DNA of 64,000 nucleotides. Origin: Candidatus Micrarchaeum acidiphilum ARMAN-2 (GTDB taxonomy: Archaea > Micrarchaeota > Micrarchaeia > Micrarchaeales > Micrarchaeaceae). Positions 34,716 through 42,794 of this stretch are shown in pieces. A program made the position numbers and the translations under genes. The DNA lies in the NCBI GenBank assembly GCA_009387755.1, contig GG697238.1, positions 22,243-86,242 of the forward strand. Reading direction: 5' to 3'. Within the stretch, counting starts at the first letter, position 1; each line of letters starts with the position of its first letter. The notes under the pieces are model-generated. The model was not told the DNA's origin. It saw only the letters and a program-made list of their open reading frames with translations, and did not search any database.

Positions 34716-35369
34716 TTATTCGAGCCTGAGGAAGTATATGGTGCGGTACACCTTTTTGCCTTTCTTGATCCCGTATAGTTCATAGGACTGCTTCGTCCTG
34801 TACCTTTTGTTTTTTTCAAAAAATTCGCCAATTATTTTCTTGTCTCCGAAGTACACATCATAACCATCGCCATTTTCCTCCATCTTTGACACAAATCCGC
34901 CGCGCCGGGAGTTGTATCTGTAAATCTTGCTCATAAAACTTTCGACTCTTTCCTTCTGCCCCCTGATCTGTATTATCGCCTCGTAATATCCGGATTTCTG
35001 CCTGTAGCATTTCATGCAGAGGGACTTGGCAAACCTGACCCTTATCTCCTTTTCGAAGGTTCCATGCTGACCGCCTAGGTCACAGTCAAACTTGACCAGT
35101 GCAATATTCCTTCCGCGATCGAATGAAACGAGATACAGCTTGCAATCCTTGATGTGTAGTGCACCAACTATCGCCCTTTCAAGCGCGCCTTCATCGGCAT
35201 CTTCATAATCCCTGCCAACCTTTATCCTTTTGCATTCCTTGCATTCTGTCACGACTATGCTGTCGGCTATTCTGTCACGTATATTTTTCGTGGCGCATAT
35301 CTCGCAGAACTCTCCGACGAAATTGACTTCCTGGCTCGACCTATTGCAAATCGGGCAATATTTTATTAT
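34716..35369 (-). CDS. NMD3-like 60S/50S export-adaptor homologue, probable AUA start
   Basis: Archaeal NMD3 homologue. Eukaryotic NMD3 binds the large ribosomal subunit. Four CxxC pairs form the N-terminal zinc domains: CPIC and CEIC lie upstream of a GTG at 35252, and CKEC and CMKC after it, so the true N-terminus must be upstream. Between the SecD stop (35378) and CPIC no ATG, GTG or TTG exists in frame; ATA codons at 35369 and 35366 stand 5-8 bases after a GGTG site, giving (M)IIKYCPIC. About 218 residues, shorter than most archaeal NMD3 proteins. Converges with thrS. Confidence 0.8.
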   Translation of the reverse strand: MIKYCPICNRSSQEVNFVGEFCEICATKNIRDRIADSIVVTECKECKRIKVGRDYEDADEGALERAIVGALHIKDCKLYLVSFDRGRNIALVKFDCDLGGQHGTFEKEIRVRFAKSLCMKCYRQKSGYYEAIIQIRGQKERVESFMSKIYRYNSRRGGFVSKMEENGDGYDVYFGDKKIIGEFFEKNKRYRTKQSYELYGIKKGKKVYRTIYFLRLE

Positions 35370-35377
35370 TTTTACAC

Positions 35378-36955
35378 CTAGCCAAAATGTTTGCTTATCA
35401 AGGCGCCATACGCAGGCCTTGTTATGAATATGCCCATCAAGGCTCCGATTATAGTTGATTCAGAGAACCCTATTATACTTACCAGCGAAGTAGAGAAAAG
35501 CAGAGGCAGCATCGCTACTACCAGCAACGCAGCATCCGCCCACACGATATAGAATGCGTTTCCAAGGAGCAGTTTTGTTGAGCTTCCTGCAGTCCTTTTT
35601 ATGAGCACCTCGTCAGTTATTATTATCTGTGCGTCGACCCCGGTTCCCACAACCGCTATCATTCCGGCAACAGCCGCAAGGTCTATCGTTCCTATGAGCC
35701 CTATAATCGACACTATTATGAAAAGTTCCATCAGGGTTGTCATGAGTATCGGTATAACCAAAAACTTTTTCCTGTACCTTATGGTTATGAATAGGGATAC
35801 GAAAACCACAGCCATTATTAGCGCTATCAGGCTCACTTCGAGCGAGCCCTTCCCTAGCGTGGGCGAAACAAGAGTTGGCGTACCTACTATTACGCCTACA
35901 GGCAGGGCTCCCCCGCTCAGTATGCTGGCAATAGTCTTAGACTGATTATCTGCATAGTTAACCATCTGTGCCCTAGGCACCGTCGTAGGCACAACACCAG
36001 ATATCTCATAGCTGTCGCTTACATTGCCGTTGGTTATTGATGGGTTCAATATCGGAGCAGAGAGCAATCCTACCATCGGCCATTCCTCAAGGGTCTGCGT
36101 GTCTAATCCAGTAGTCTCATACAAGGGCGTCATATTAGACGTGCTCTCCAAATGAACGGTGTAGTTTCCTGCCTTAAGGAATGCTATGAGCGCCTTTGGC
36201 AGATTGTAGCTTGCAAATATGTTCTTGTACTGCGGATTTTTCTCGAGGAATGACTCGGCTGCACTCACACTTGCATTATTGTTTGATACAGTGACTATGG
36301 GTATGGTATCATTGCGAGCCGCCATTGTAAGTACTTGCTTTATATCTGCAAGCTGGGTGGAAGGAGTTATCGTGGTATTTATGTTCAGTATGGAAGAATT
36401 CATCAATATCGCAGCGCCTACAGGCCTGTCCAAGAACATGTACAACGGCTTGTTAGCCGCCCCGAATACAACTTTTGCGAATTTATTTGCCCCTGCCTGC
36501 GTAACATAAAATGTTACTGCCCACTGGACGCTATTGTTGACCGTTGTCGGAGGTACTATTCCTATGCTGCTGTGCAATATGCTGCTGCCGTTAAGCGCGA
36601 CCTTCCCGTTAACCACGCCCTCAAAGATTCCCTGGCTGTCTATTACGGATATCGTGCTGTTTATCTCCGACGCTGAAACCGTTGGTATTACTACATAAAC
36701 GTTCGAATTTCCTATTCCTTCCACGGTGACTTGCTTCAGACCGAAGGTCGACACTCTCTGGTCCAGTGCAGATACTAGCGTGCTCATGGCGGTGGCGTTC
36801 AAAGGCCTGTCAAGCGTGAGCGGTATCTGCGTTCCACCGACAAACTCTATTCCGAAATGGATTCCGAAATGAACGTCAAGCAGTATCAGTATTACGGCTA
36901 TGGCTATTAGGGAGGCTATCCGTCTATCCTTTATATATTCTGTCAGCTTTGCCAT
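35378..36955 (-). CDS. secD: protein-export membrane protein SecD
   Basis: With SecF it promotes late steps of Sec-dependent export. First helix at residues 13-30, then a large extracellular domain (residues 35-370) with the family segment GIEFVGGTQIPL, and five C-terminal helices with AGMIAVVGTGVDAQIIITDEVL, the GxGVD block of the RND-like fold. 525 residues. It overlaps the end of secF by 13 bases, so the two are translated together. Confidence 0.93.
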   Translation of the reverse strand: MAKLTEYIKDRRIASLIAIAVILILLDVHFGIHFGIEFVGGTQIPLTLDRPLNATAMSTLVSALDQRVSTFGLKQVTVEGIGNSNVYVVIPTVSASEINSTISVIDSQGIFEGVVNGKVALNGSSILHSSIGIVPPTTVNNSVQWAVTFYVTQAGANKFAKVVFGAANKPLYMFLDRPVGAAILMNSSILNINTTITPSTQLADIKQVLTMAARNDTIPIVTVSNNNASVSAAESFLEKNPQYKNIFASYNLPKALIAFLKAGNYTVHLESTSNMTPLYETTGLDTQTLEEWPMVGLLSAPILNPSITNGNVSDSYEISGVVPTTVPRAQMVNYADNQSKTIASILSGGALPVGVIVGTPTLVSPTLGKGSLEVSLIALIMAVVFVSLFITIRYRKKFLVIPILMTTLMELFIIVSIIGLIGTIDLAAVAGMIAVVGTGVDAQIIITDEVLIKRTAGSSTKLLLGNAFYIVWADAALLVVAMLPLLFSTSLVSIIGFSESTIIGALMGIFITRPAYGALISKHFG

Positions 36956-38106
36956 CTTGCTTCACGCTTCTTTTTATACCAAACAACCATAACCGTGTTG
37001 CCGAACCACGTTGTAAATATGTCCGCTATCAATCCGAACAGTACCACTCCAGATATTTCAATATATGTTGGTATGAAAAATAAATATGATACAATAAAGA
37101 GTGTCAAGAATGAGACTATTGCGGCGCCGGTCATTGTTACGCCGGTCTTCATTGTTTCCATGGCCCTGGTGCTCGCTGTCCCCTCGCTTCTTTTTATTAC
37201 CCTTATCGAAGATAGCATGTCGGTGTCTATTGAATAGCCTATGAGCATGAGCAACCCTCCGACAGAGGCAACCCCCAGCGGTATGCCGAACGCACCCATT
37301 GCCCCGAGCGCAACTATTATGTCGTTTGCAGCGCCGAATATCACGGCCAATGAAGGTATCGGCGTCCTAAAAATAAAGAACACAGATATCGCTACAAGTA
37401 TGAATGCGACTATTATTATTGTCCTTACCTGACTCAAGAAAAATGCACCCAGGGTCGGGGTTACATCATTATACGAATATGCGGTAAATGGAACGTATTT
37501 GTGTATTTCTGACAATATGTAACTTTCATAGTTAGCTGCGGCTGACTTGGAAATCGCCTGGGCTGTGGAAAACATCGAAGTAATGTTGCTGGAATTGTAA
37601 GCCGGTGTGCTGTTGAGTAGCGGCCTTAGGTTTGCTACTTCTGCTGCAAGCTCTGTTTGCATCGCAGCAACATCCCTGCTCATGTTGGCCTGCTCAGAAT
37701 TTATTGCTGTCACGAGGCTCGAGTTGCCCGGCTGAGCCTTGAGCTGGCTCTGCGCGATGGCCAGCCCGGCGGTTGCGTTCGAGTAGTTCGAATTTATCGA
37801 ATATATTGCCAAAAGGTTCTGCGATGCGTCCGATATGCTCTTGTTGGCCGGCATCGTTATAGAGAGGTGGTAGACGCCGTTAAGGTACGAACTCACTATG
37901 CTAGTATGCGGGACAACTGTATCAAGGTCTGCAGTCAGGGTGCTCACGCTTATATTGGACGTGGTGCTTATCTGTACGCCAACCCCTCCAGCTAGGGACG
38001 AATCAAGCTGTATCTTAGGTATGAAAAAAAGGCTTACCAAAAGCAGGGCTATCGGCAGCAGTACAAAGAGCTTGTAATTCTTATACTCGTACAAATTTTG
38101 AACCAT
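36943..38106 (-). CDS. secF: protein-export membrane protein SecF
   Basis: Partner of SecD. One N-terminal helix, an extracellular loop (residues 35-220) that includes a long Ala/Ser/Asn-rich, probably coiled region not typical of short archaeal SecF, and five membrane helices with GGLLMLIGYSIDTDMLSSIRVIK, the Asp-containing SecF signature. I start it at the ATG at 38106, which has an AAGGTC site; an ATG at 38130 is open but lacks one. First gene of the secF-secD(-nmd3) run. Confidence 0.92.
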   Translation of the reverse strand: MVQNLYEYKNYKLFVLLPIALLLVSLFFIPKIQLDSSLAGGVGVQISTTSNISVSTLTADLDTVVPHTSIVSSYLNGVYHLSITMPANKSISDASQNLLAIYSINSNYSNATAGLAIAQSQLKAQPGNSSLVTAINSEQANMSRDVAAMQTELAAEVANLRPLLNSTPAYNSSNITSMFSTAQAISKSAAANYESYILSEIHKYVPFTAYSYNDVTPTLGAFFLSQVRTIIIVAFILVAISVFFIFRTPIPSLAVIFGAANDIIVALGAMGAFGIPLGVASVGGLLMLIGYSIDTDMLSSIRVIKRSEGTASTRAMETMKTGVTMTGAAIVSFLTLFIVSYLFFIPTYIEISGVVLFGLIADIFTTWFGNTVMVVWYKKKREARWQS

Positions 38107-38222
38107 AGCGACCTTCCAATCAAATTGCATCTAACGTTATTCTAAATGTGCATGCCATAATAAAAAGGAAATGGCATCCGCGCAAAAGAAACCGTAAACA
38201 ATAAAAAACAAAAAATAAAGAA

Positions 38223-38501
38223 TTACGCGTATCTCTTCATCAGCTTCAGGTGCAGTGCACTGCTGAATCCGTATACCAGCAGAAACAGCGCCAGGGATAT
38301 TATGCTAAGGCCGAAAAACGCCCCGAAATTAACCGAAGACGCCTGTGAAAATGAATACAGCATGGATCCCACAAGCAGCAAATACACTGCCCAGTATATG
38401 GATCTGAAGATTGTCCATCCCGAATGCCTTTCGTTGTAATGCAGTCTCCTAGCGTACTCTAGGCTCGGATCTATAACAACTGTCATTTTTTTCTCAGCCA
38501 T
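38223..38501 (-). CDS. small two-helix membrane protein
   Basis: 92 residues, no family recognised. A polar, cytoplasmic N-terminal third (SLEYARRLHYNERHSGW) precedes two membrane helices (about 31-50 and 57-80), ending in a basic tail (KLMKRYA). AAGTGATTTC precedes the ATG. It lies between thiI and secF on the same strand; whether it is part of the export operon is unknown. Confidence 0.65.
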   Translation of the reverse strand: MAEKKMTVVIDPSLEYARRLHYNERHSGWTIFRSIYWAVYLLLVGSMLYSFSQASSVNFGAFFGLSIISLALFLLVYGFSSALHLKLMKRYA

Positions 38502-38546
38502 GAAATCACTTGCTAACTACTATTGACATGAAAAGTATTTAAAAAT

Positions 38547-39734
38547 TTATGCTTTTGCGTCTGCGCCTGCATCATCTGTACTGTTAATGTCGGTCACGGC
38601 CATTGCGGCATAGGTCTTCTCAAGTGCGACTTTCATGCCTGCGGAGTCGAACGCGCGCCTTATAAAAAACGGGTCCGTCTTGATGGCTGGGTTTTTCGCC
38701 TTTATCGAGCACACATCCCTATAAGGTTTTATCGAGATATCATATGTGCCTATGCGCCTTGCCATTTCGATTATCTCGTTTTTATCAAATCCTATGAGCG
38801 GTCTGAATATCAGGTGCCTCACCCCGCTCTGCGCCGAGCCGAGGTTGCTTACTGTTTGAGAGGCCACTTGACCCAGGCTTTCGCCAGTAACTATGGCATC
38901 GATATTCATCTCATCCGCCATCTTCTCTGAAAGCAGGTAAATAAACCTCTTGAATAGCACAAGTTCATATCTCGGGGCTGAACCCATTGCAGCCATCTGG
39001 AATATATGAAACGGGGCATAGTATACCCTTGTTTTCCCAGAGTACTTAGCAAGCTGCCCTACCAGCTCGTGCATCTTCGAAGCCATGGCTGTATGCGGGT
39101 CGTCGTAGCCATGGATGTGCAGGTAAACAACATCAAAGCCGCGCCTCATGGCGTAAAATGCTGCAACCGGCGAATCTATCCCACCGGAAAGCAGCACTAC
39201 TGCCCGGCCCGAAGTCCCAACCGGAAGCCCGCCAAGGCCCGCCACCTTGTGCCTGTGAAGTATTGCGCTCGAGCTTGTTATGCTTATGAAAAGGACGTCT
39301 TCGCTGTTTTTGTCTAATTCAAAACCGAGGTCTCCGCCATGCCTTAGGAATTCGCCTACGACTTCATTTGAACTGTACTTTAGGAGCTTGTAGCTCCTGT
39401 GGCATTCAAGCCTTATCCTGTCACCGCGCCCAAGTATGCGCTTAGCGCCTTCTATTATCTCGGGTATGTCGTTTCCAACAACAAGCGCAGGGGCGAACCA
39501 CGATATGCCAAACACGTAGCGCAGCCTTTCGATTATCGGTCCGACTTCATCTTCCCTGTTCACGTGTATTATAATCCTGTCCCTCCAAAGGTCCAAGTCC
39601 TTATATCCGAGACCAGCAAGCCTGTCTCTGATGTTTCTGCACAGAGTGTCGACAAAGAAGTTTTTATTGCGCCCCTTGAGCCAAAGCTCGCCAAAGTATA
39701 CTGCAACTGAGTTGTAGCCTTTTCCTATTTCCAT
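38547..39734 (-). CDS. thiI: tRNA 4-thiouridine synthetase ThiI
   Basis: Adenylates U8 of tRNA and inserts sulfur to give s4U. Domains in order: N-terminal ferredoxin-like/THUMP region (residues 1-165, GRGDRIRLECHRSYKLLKYSS), then a PP-loop pyrophosphatase domain with VVLLSGGIDSPVAAF near residue 182 and VTGESLGQVASQT. A Cys in YRDVCSIK fits the conserved catalytic cysteine of the PP-loop domain. No C-terminal rhodanese domain, so sulfur must come from another donor, as in other archaea. 395 residues. Confidence 0.93.
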   Translation of the reverse strand: MEIGKGYNSVAVYFGELWLKGRNKNFFVDTLCRNIRDRLAGLGYKDLDLWRDRIIIHVNREDEVGPIIERLRYVFGISWFAPALVVGNDIPEIIEGAKRILGRGDRIRLECHRSYKLLKYSSNEVVGEFLRHGGDLGFELDKNSEDVLFISITSSSAILHRHKVAGLGGLPVGTSGRAVVLLSGGIDSPVAAFYAMRRGFDVVYLHIHGYDDPHTAMASKMHELVGQLAKYSGKTRVYYAPFHIFQMAAMGSAPRYELVLFKRFIYLLSEKMADEMNIDAIVTGESLGQVASQTVSNLGSAQSGVRHLIFRPLIGFDKNEIIEMARRIGTYDISIKPYRDVCSIKAKNPAIKTDPFFIRRAFDSAGMKVALEKTYAAMAVTDINSTDDAGADAKA

Positions 39735-39820
39735 ATAAACCTACTGCTATGAATTTAAAATTTCGCTCACAAATAAAGAAAATACTAAATGATATAACAA
39801 CGTTTAACTGCAATCGGAAA

Positions 39821-39830
39821 TATTTAAATT
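39821..39830 (+). promoter_or_regulatory. TATA box for secE
   Basis: TATTTAAATT preceded by CGGAAA (BRE-like purine run), about 53-62 bases before the secE ATG. Confidence 0.5.
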
Positions 39831-39882
39831 TAGCACGTTAAATTAATAAAAACGACCAACAAAATCGTACGGGCAGGTTCAA

Positions 39883-40080
39883 ATGAACATTTCAAAAAAA
39901 CTGAAATATTTCATAGAAAACTCAAAGCACATAATCAACATTAGCTACAAGCCGGCGTCAGCAGAATTCACTAGAAGTGCAAAGGTAATAATAATCGGCA
40001 TAATAATAATAGGCGTTATAGGGCTGATACTCGGAATAGTGACCTCGCTTATAATCTCAGGCTCGCTTTCGCTTATATAA
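39883..40080 (+). CDS. secE: preprotein translocase subunit SecE
   Basis: 65-residue Sec61-gamma homologue that clamps SecY. The amphipathic helix (LKYFIENSKHIINISYKPASAEFTRSAKVIII) is followed by one membrane helix (IIGVIGLILGIVTSLII). In archaea secE usually precedes the spt5/nusG gene; here it is followed 18 bases later by an NFACT-R protein instead. AGGTTCAA precedes the ATG. Confidence 0.88.
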   Translation: MNISKKLKYFIENSKHIINISYKPASAEFTRSAKVIIIGIIIIGVIGLILGIVTSLIISGSLSLI

Positions 40081-40098
40081 GACGGAAGAATCGCAATC

Positions 40099-40881
40099 AT
40101 GGAAGTTTCAATAGACTTTACGAAGTCTGCACAGGAAAACGCGAATTCGTACTACCAGAACGCCAAAAAGTACCATAAGAAATCTGAGGGCGCAGCCAAG
40201 GCAATGACGCAGATGGAGGAGAAGCTGAATTCGATAGAAAGCGAGCATGTGCAGCAGGCCGCAAAAACAAAAACCCTGCACCTGCAGAAAAAGGAATGGT
40301 ACGAAAAGTTCCACTGGTTTTTTACTTCGCACGGATCGCTTGCGATAGGCGGAAGGGATGCCCAGCAGAACGAACTCTTAAATTCCAAGCACTTCGATGA
40401 GAACGACCTGTTCTTCCATGCCGACATATTTGGGGCATCTGTAGTCATACTCAAGGGCGGCGCAGGAGCCGACAAAGAGGAAAAAGCCGAAGTCGCCGCA
40501 TTCGCAGCTTCATACTCGAGCGCATGGAAGAAGATGCTGGTAAGCGTGGACGTATATGCCATGCGCAGGGATCAGATAAGCAAGTCAACAAACAAGGGCT
40601 CACTGGGCCAGGGCAGCTTTTTGATGAAAGGCGAAAGGGAGTGGTACCGCAACACGCCGCTGGGCATAGCGATGTATGTAATGGACGGCAAGCTCCATAC
40701 GGTTCCGTTGAAGACCGCCGAAAGGCAAAAGCCGAGCGGCGCAAAGCTCGTTATGATCAGGCTGGGCAGTATGATTAAGTCGGATGCGGCAAAGTCCATA
40801 TCAAAGATGCTGGGATACGAAAACACGGACGACATAATACAGCAAATGCCCGCAGGCACGTTTGAAATATCCATGGCATAA
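40099..40881 (+). CDS. stand-alone NFACT-R domain protein (RqcH fragment-like)
   Basis: 260 residues. An N-terminal helical/coiled-coil part (residues 1-70) precedes the NFACT-R RNA-binding domain (WYEKFHWFFTSHGSLAIGGRDAQQNE, then DLFFHADIFGASVVILKGG and GEREWYRNTPLG). In NEMF/Tae2/RqcH this domain follows a DNA-glycosylase-like NFACT-N domain, which is missing here. Full-length relatives bind split large ribosomal subunits with stalled peptidyl-tRNA. Stand-alone NFACT-R proteins have been linked in silico to tRNA 4-thiouridylation, and thiI lies 365 bases away on the other strand. Confidence 0.85.
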   Translation: MEVSIDFTKSAQENANSYYQNAKKYHKKSEGAAKAMTQMEEKLNSIESEHVQQAAKTKTLHLQKKEWYEKFHWFFTSHGSLAIGGRDAQQNELLNSKHFDENDLFFHADIFGASVVILKGGAGADKEEKAEVAAFAASYSSAWKKMLVSVDVYAMRRDQISKSTNKGSLGQGSFLMKGEREWYRNTPLGIAMYVMDGKLHTVPLKTAERQKPSGAKLVMIRLGSMIKSDAAKSISKMLGYENTDDIIQQMPAGTFEISMA

Positions 40882-41000
40882 CCGCTTCTGCCTCCTCCTA
40901 CTGCTGCGCGTGCCAAAACTAGCATATAAATATTTTTATGGTAATATCCTATCCGAATAAAGGCAAACGTGTTTGCTGTTTATTTATATGGGGTGATTTT

Positions 41001-41267
41001 TTGCCTGATAACGAAAAAATTGTAGGGATAGTGAAGCAAATAAATTTTCAGATGGATTCGCTGATCAGCGACACCTCGGTGCCCAAAAACGTAAGGAGTG
41101 CTGTGACTGAGGCAAAGGCAAAACTTAACGAGGATGGCGATTATACCGTAAGAATATCTTCGGCCATATACAACCTCGATTCGGTAAGCAACGACATAAA
41201 CCTGCCGCCTCAGGCAAGAACCGTAATATGGAACATACTAAGCATGCTTGAATCTATAAAAGAATAA
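41001..41267 (+). CDS. UPF0147 family protein
   Basis: A conserved archaeal helical protein of unknown function. The body matches the family: NFQMDSLISDTSVPKNVRSAVTEAKAKL, followed by YTVRISSAIYNLDSVSNDINLPPQARTVIWNILSMLE. 88 residues from a TTG at 41001 that sits behind GGGGTGATT; the frame is open to an ATG at 40938, but those residues do not fit the family. DP1 follows 5 bases later. Confidence 0.85.
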   Translation: MPDNEKIVGIVKQINFQMDSLISDTSVPKNVRSAVTEAKAKLNEDGDYTVRISSAIYNLDSVSNDINLPPQARTVIWNILSMLESIKE

Positions 41268-41272
41268 TTGGT

Positions 41273-42787
41273 ATGCTGGGCAAGAATGAAAACCTGAAAT
41301 ATTTAACATCAAGGCTAGCAGAGCATAAAATATTCGTATCTGGCGACCTGGACGAAAAACTGCTGTCAGGAATAAACGTAGACGCACTTGTCTCCCGCAT
41401 ACTAGAGCTATACGGTGAAGCGCCTGGCGGCATAAAGATTATAAAAAACGAGGACATATCCTCTGCCGTGTCTGAACTTTCTTCTGAAAAGGCTCCAGAG
41501 ACCGTCGAAATAGTGAGGTCTGCGGAATTCAAACCGCATGCCGCCGAGATAAGTTCAGAATATTCTGTAGATACTAAAGAAATCCAGCAGACCAACGGAA
41601 CGGTCAACGATTTCATAAACCACTTCAAGAACAGGTTTTCCCGCATACGCGAAATAATAGCCGCGCACGTCTCTGCCAATGGGAACCCGCTTGCAAGCCT
41701 GTCGCTACTAAACAGCTTTGCAAACGGCCGAGAAGTTTATATCGTTGGAATGGTAAGCAGGAAAATAGTTACAAAGAACGGCAATATCCTGGCAGAGATA
41801 GAAGACCAGGAATCAAACGCCAAGATAATGTTCATGAAGGGTACCTCGAACACTTCGAAAGCTCTGTTCGAAAAGGCCGGCAACATAGTAAACGATGAAG
41901 TGCTCGCAGTAAAGGGAAAGATATCTGGTCCGTTCGTCATAGCAAACGAGATAGTATGGCCTGACGTGCCCATACTCTCGCAGAAAAAAGTCGACGAGGA
42001 TTTCGCCATAGCGTTCCTGTCCGACATCCACGTCGGCAGCAAGCTCTTCATGGAGAAGAACTTTTCTGCAATGATCAACTGGCTCAACGGGAATCCGGCA
42101 GGCAGAAACTTGGACCTAGCCGGAAAGATAAAATACCTTGTGCTGGCAGGAGACGTTGCAGATGGGATAGGGGTATATCCGGATCAGGACCGTGACCTGG
42201 CCATTCCAGACATGTATGCCCAGTACCGCCTGCTTTTTAATTTTCTGGAGCAGGTCCCTGACTATATAGAAATATTCGTGCTGCCCGGCAACCATGATTC
42301 TGTGCAGCGCGCAGAGCCGCAGCCCAGCCTTCCAAAGGAAATAATCGGAGATTTCAAAAAGGACAACATACACTTCCTTTCAAATCCTGCCTACATCACG
42401 CTGCACGGGCTTAAGATCCTTGCATACCATGGAACCTCATTGGATTCAATAATAAGCAACGTCCCGAATAACAGCTACTCGCGCCCCGAAAAGGCAATGG
42501 TCGAACTTTTAAAAAGAAGGCACCTGTCCCCAATACATGGTGGAAACGTTACGGTCCCGAGCCCGGCCGACGGGATGGTTATAGACGCTGTGCCTGACAT
42601 ACTGCATATGGGGCACATACACAAAAACGGGCTTACTGCCTATCACGGAGTGCAGGTAATAAACAGCGGTACCTGGCAGGACAGGACCGATTTTCAGGTT
42701 CGGCAGGGCCACATACCAACGCCCTGCATAATGCCTGTCTTCGAAGCTCAAAAATACAAGATAAGCTCTGTCGATTTCAGCGGGTGA
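41273..42787 (+). CDS. polB: DNA polymerase D small subunit (DP1)
   Basis: Proofreading subunit of the archaeal replicative polymerase PolD. The N-terminal ~110 residues are a DP2-interacting helical region, then an OB fold (GREVYIVGMVSRKIVTKNGNILAEIEDQ), then a calcineurin-like phosphatase fold with intact metal ligands: LSDIHVGS, LAGDVADGIG, LPGNHDS, AYHGTS and LHMGHIHKNG. The exonuclease should therefore be active. 504 residues. DP2 begins 7 bases after its stop, using the GGTGA at the end of this gene. Confidence 0.95.
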   Translation: MLGKNENLKYLTSRLAEHKIFVSGDLDEKLLSGINVDALVSRILELYGEAPGGIKIIKNEDISSAVSELSSEKAPETVEIVRSAEFKPHAAEISSEYSVDTKEIQQTNGTVNDFINHFKNRFSRIREIIAAHVSANGNPLASLSLLNSFANGREVYIVGMVSRKIVTKNGNILAEIEDQESNAKIMFMKGTSNTSKALFEKAGNIVNDEVLAVKGKISGPFVIANEIVWPDVPILSQKKVDEDFAIAFLSDIHVGSKLFMEKNFSAMINWLNGNPAGRNLDLAGKIKYLVLAGDVADGIGVYPDQDRDLAIPDMYAQYRLLFNFLEQVPDYIEIFVLPGNHDSVQRAEPQPSLPKEIIGDFKKDNIHFLSNPAYITLHGLKILAYHGTSLDSIISNVPNNSYSRPEKAMVELLKRRHLSPIHGGNVTVPSPADGMVIDAVPDILHMGHIHKNGLTAYHGVQVINSGTWQDRTDFQVRQGHIPTPCIMPVFEAQKYKISSVDFSG

Positions 42788-42794
42788 CGATGCA

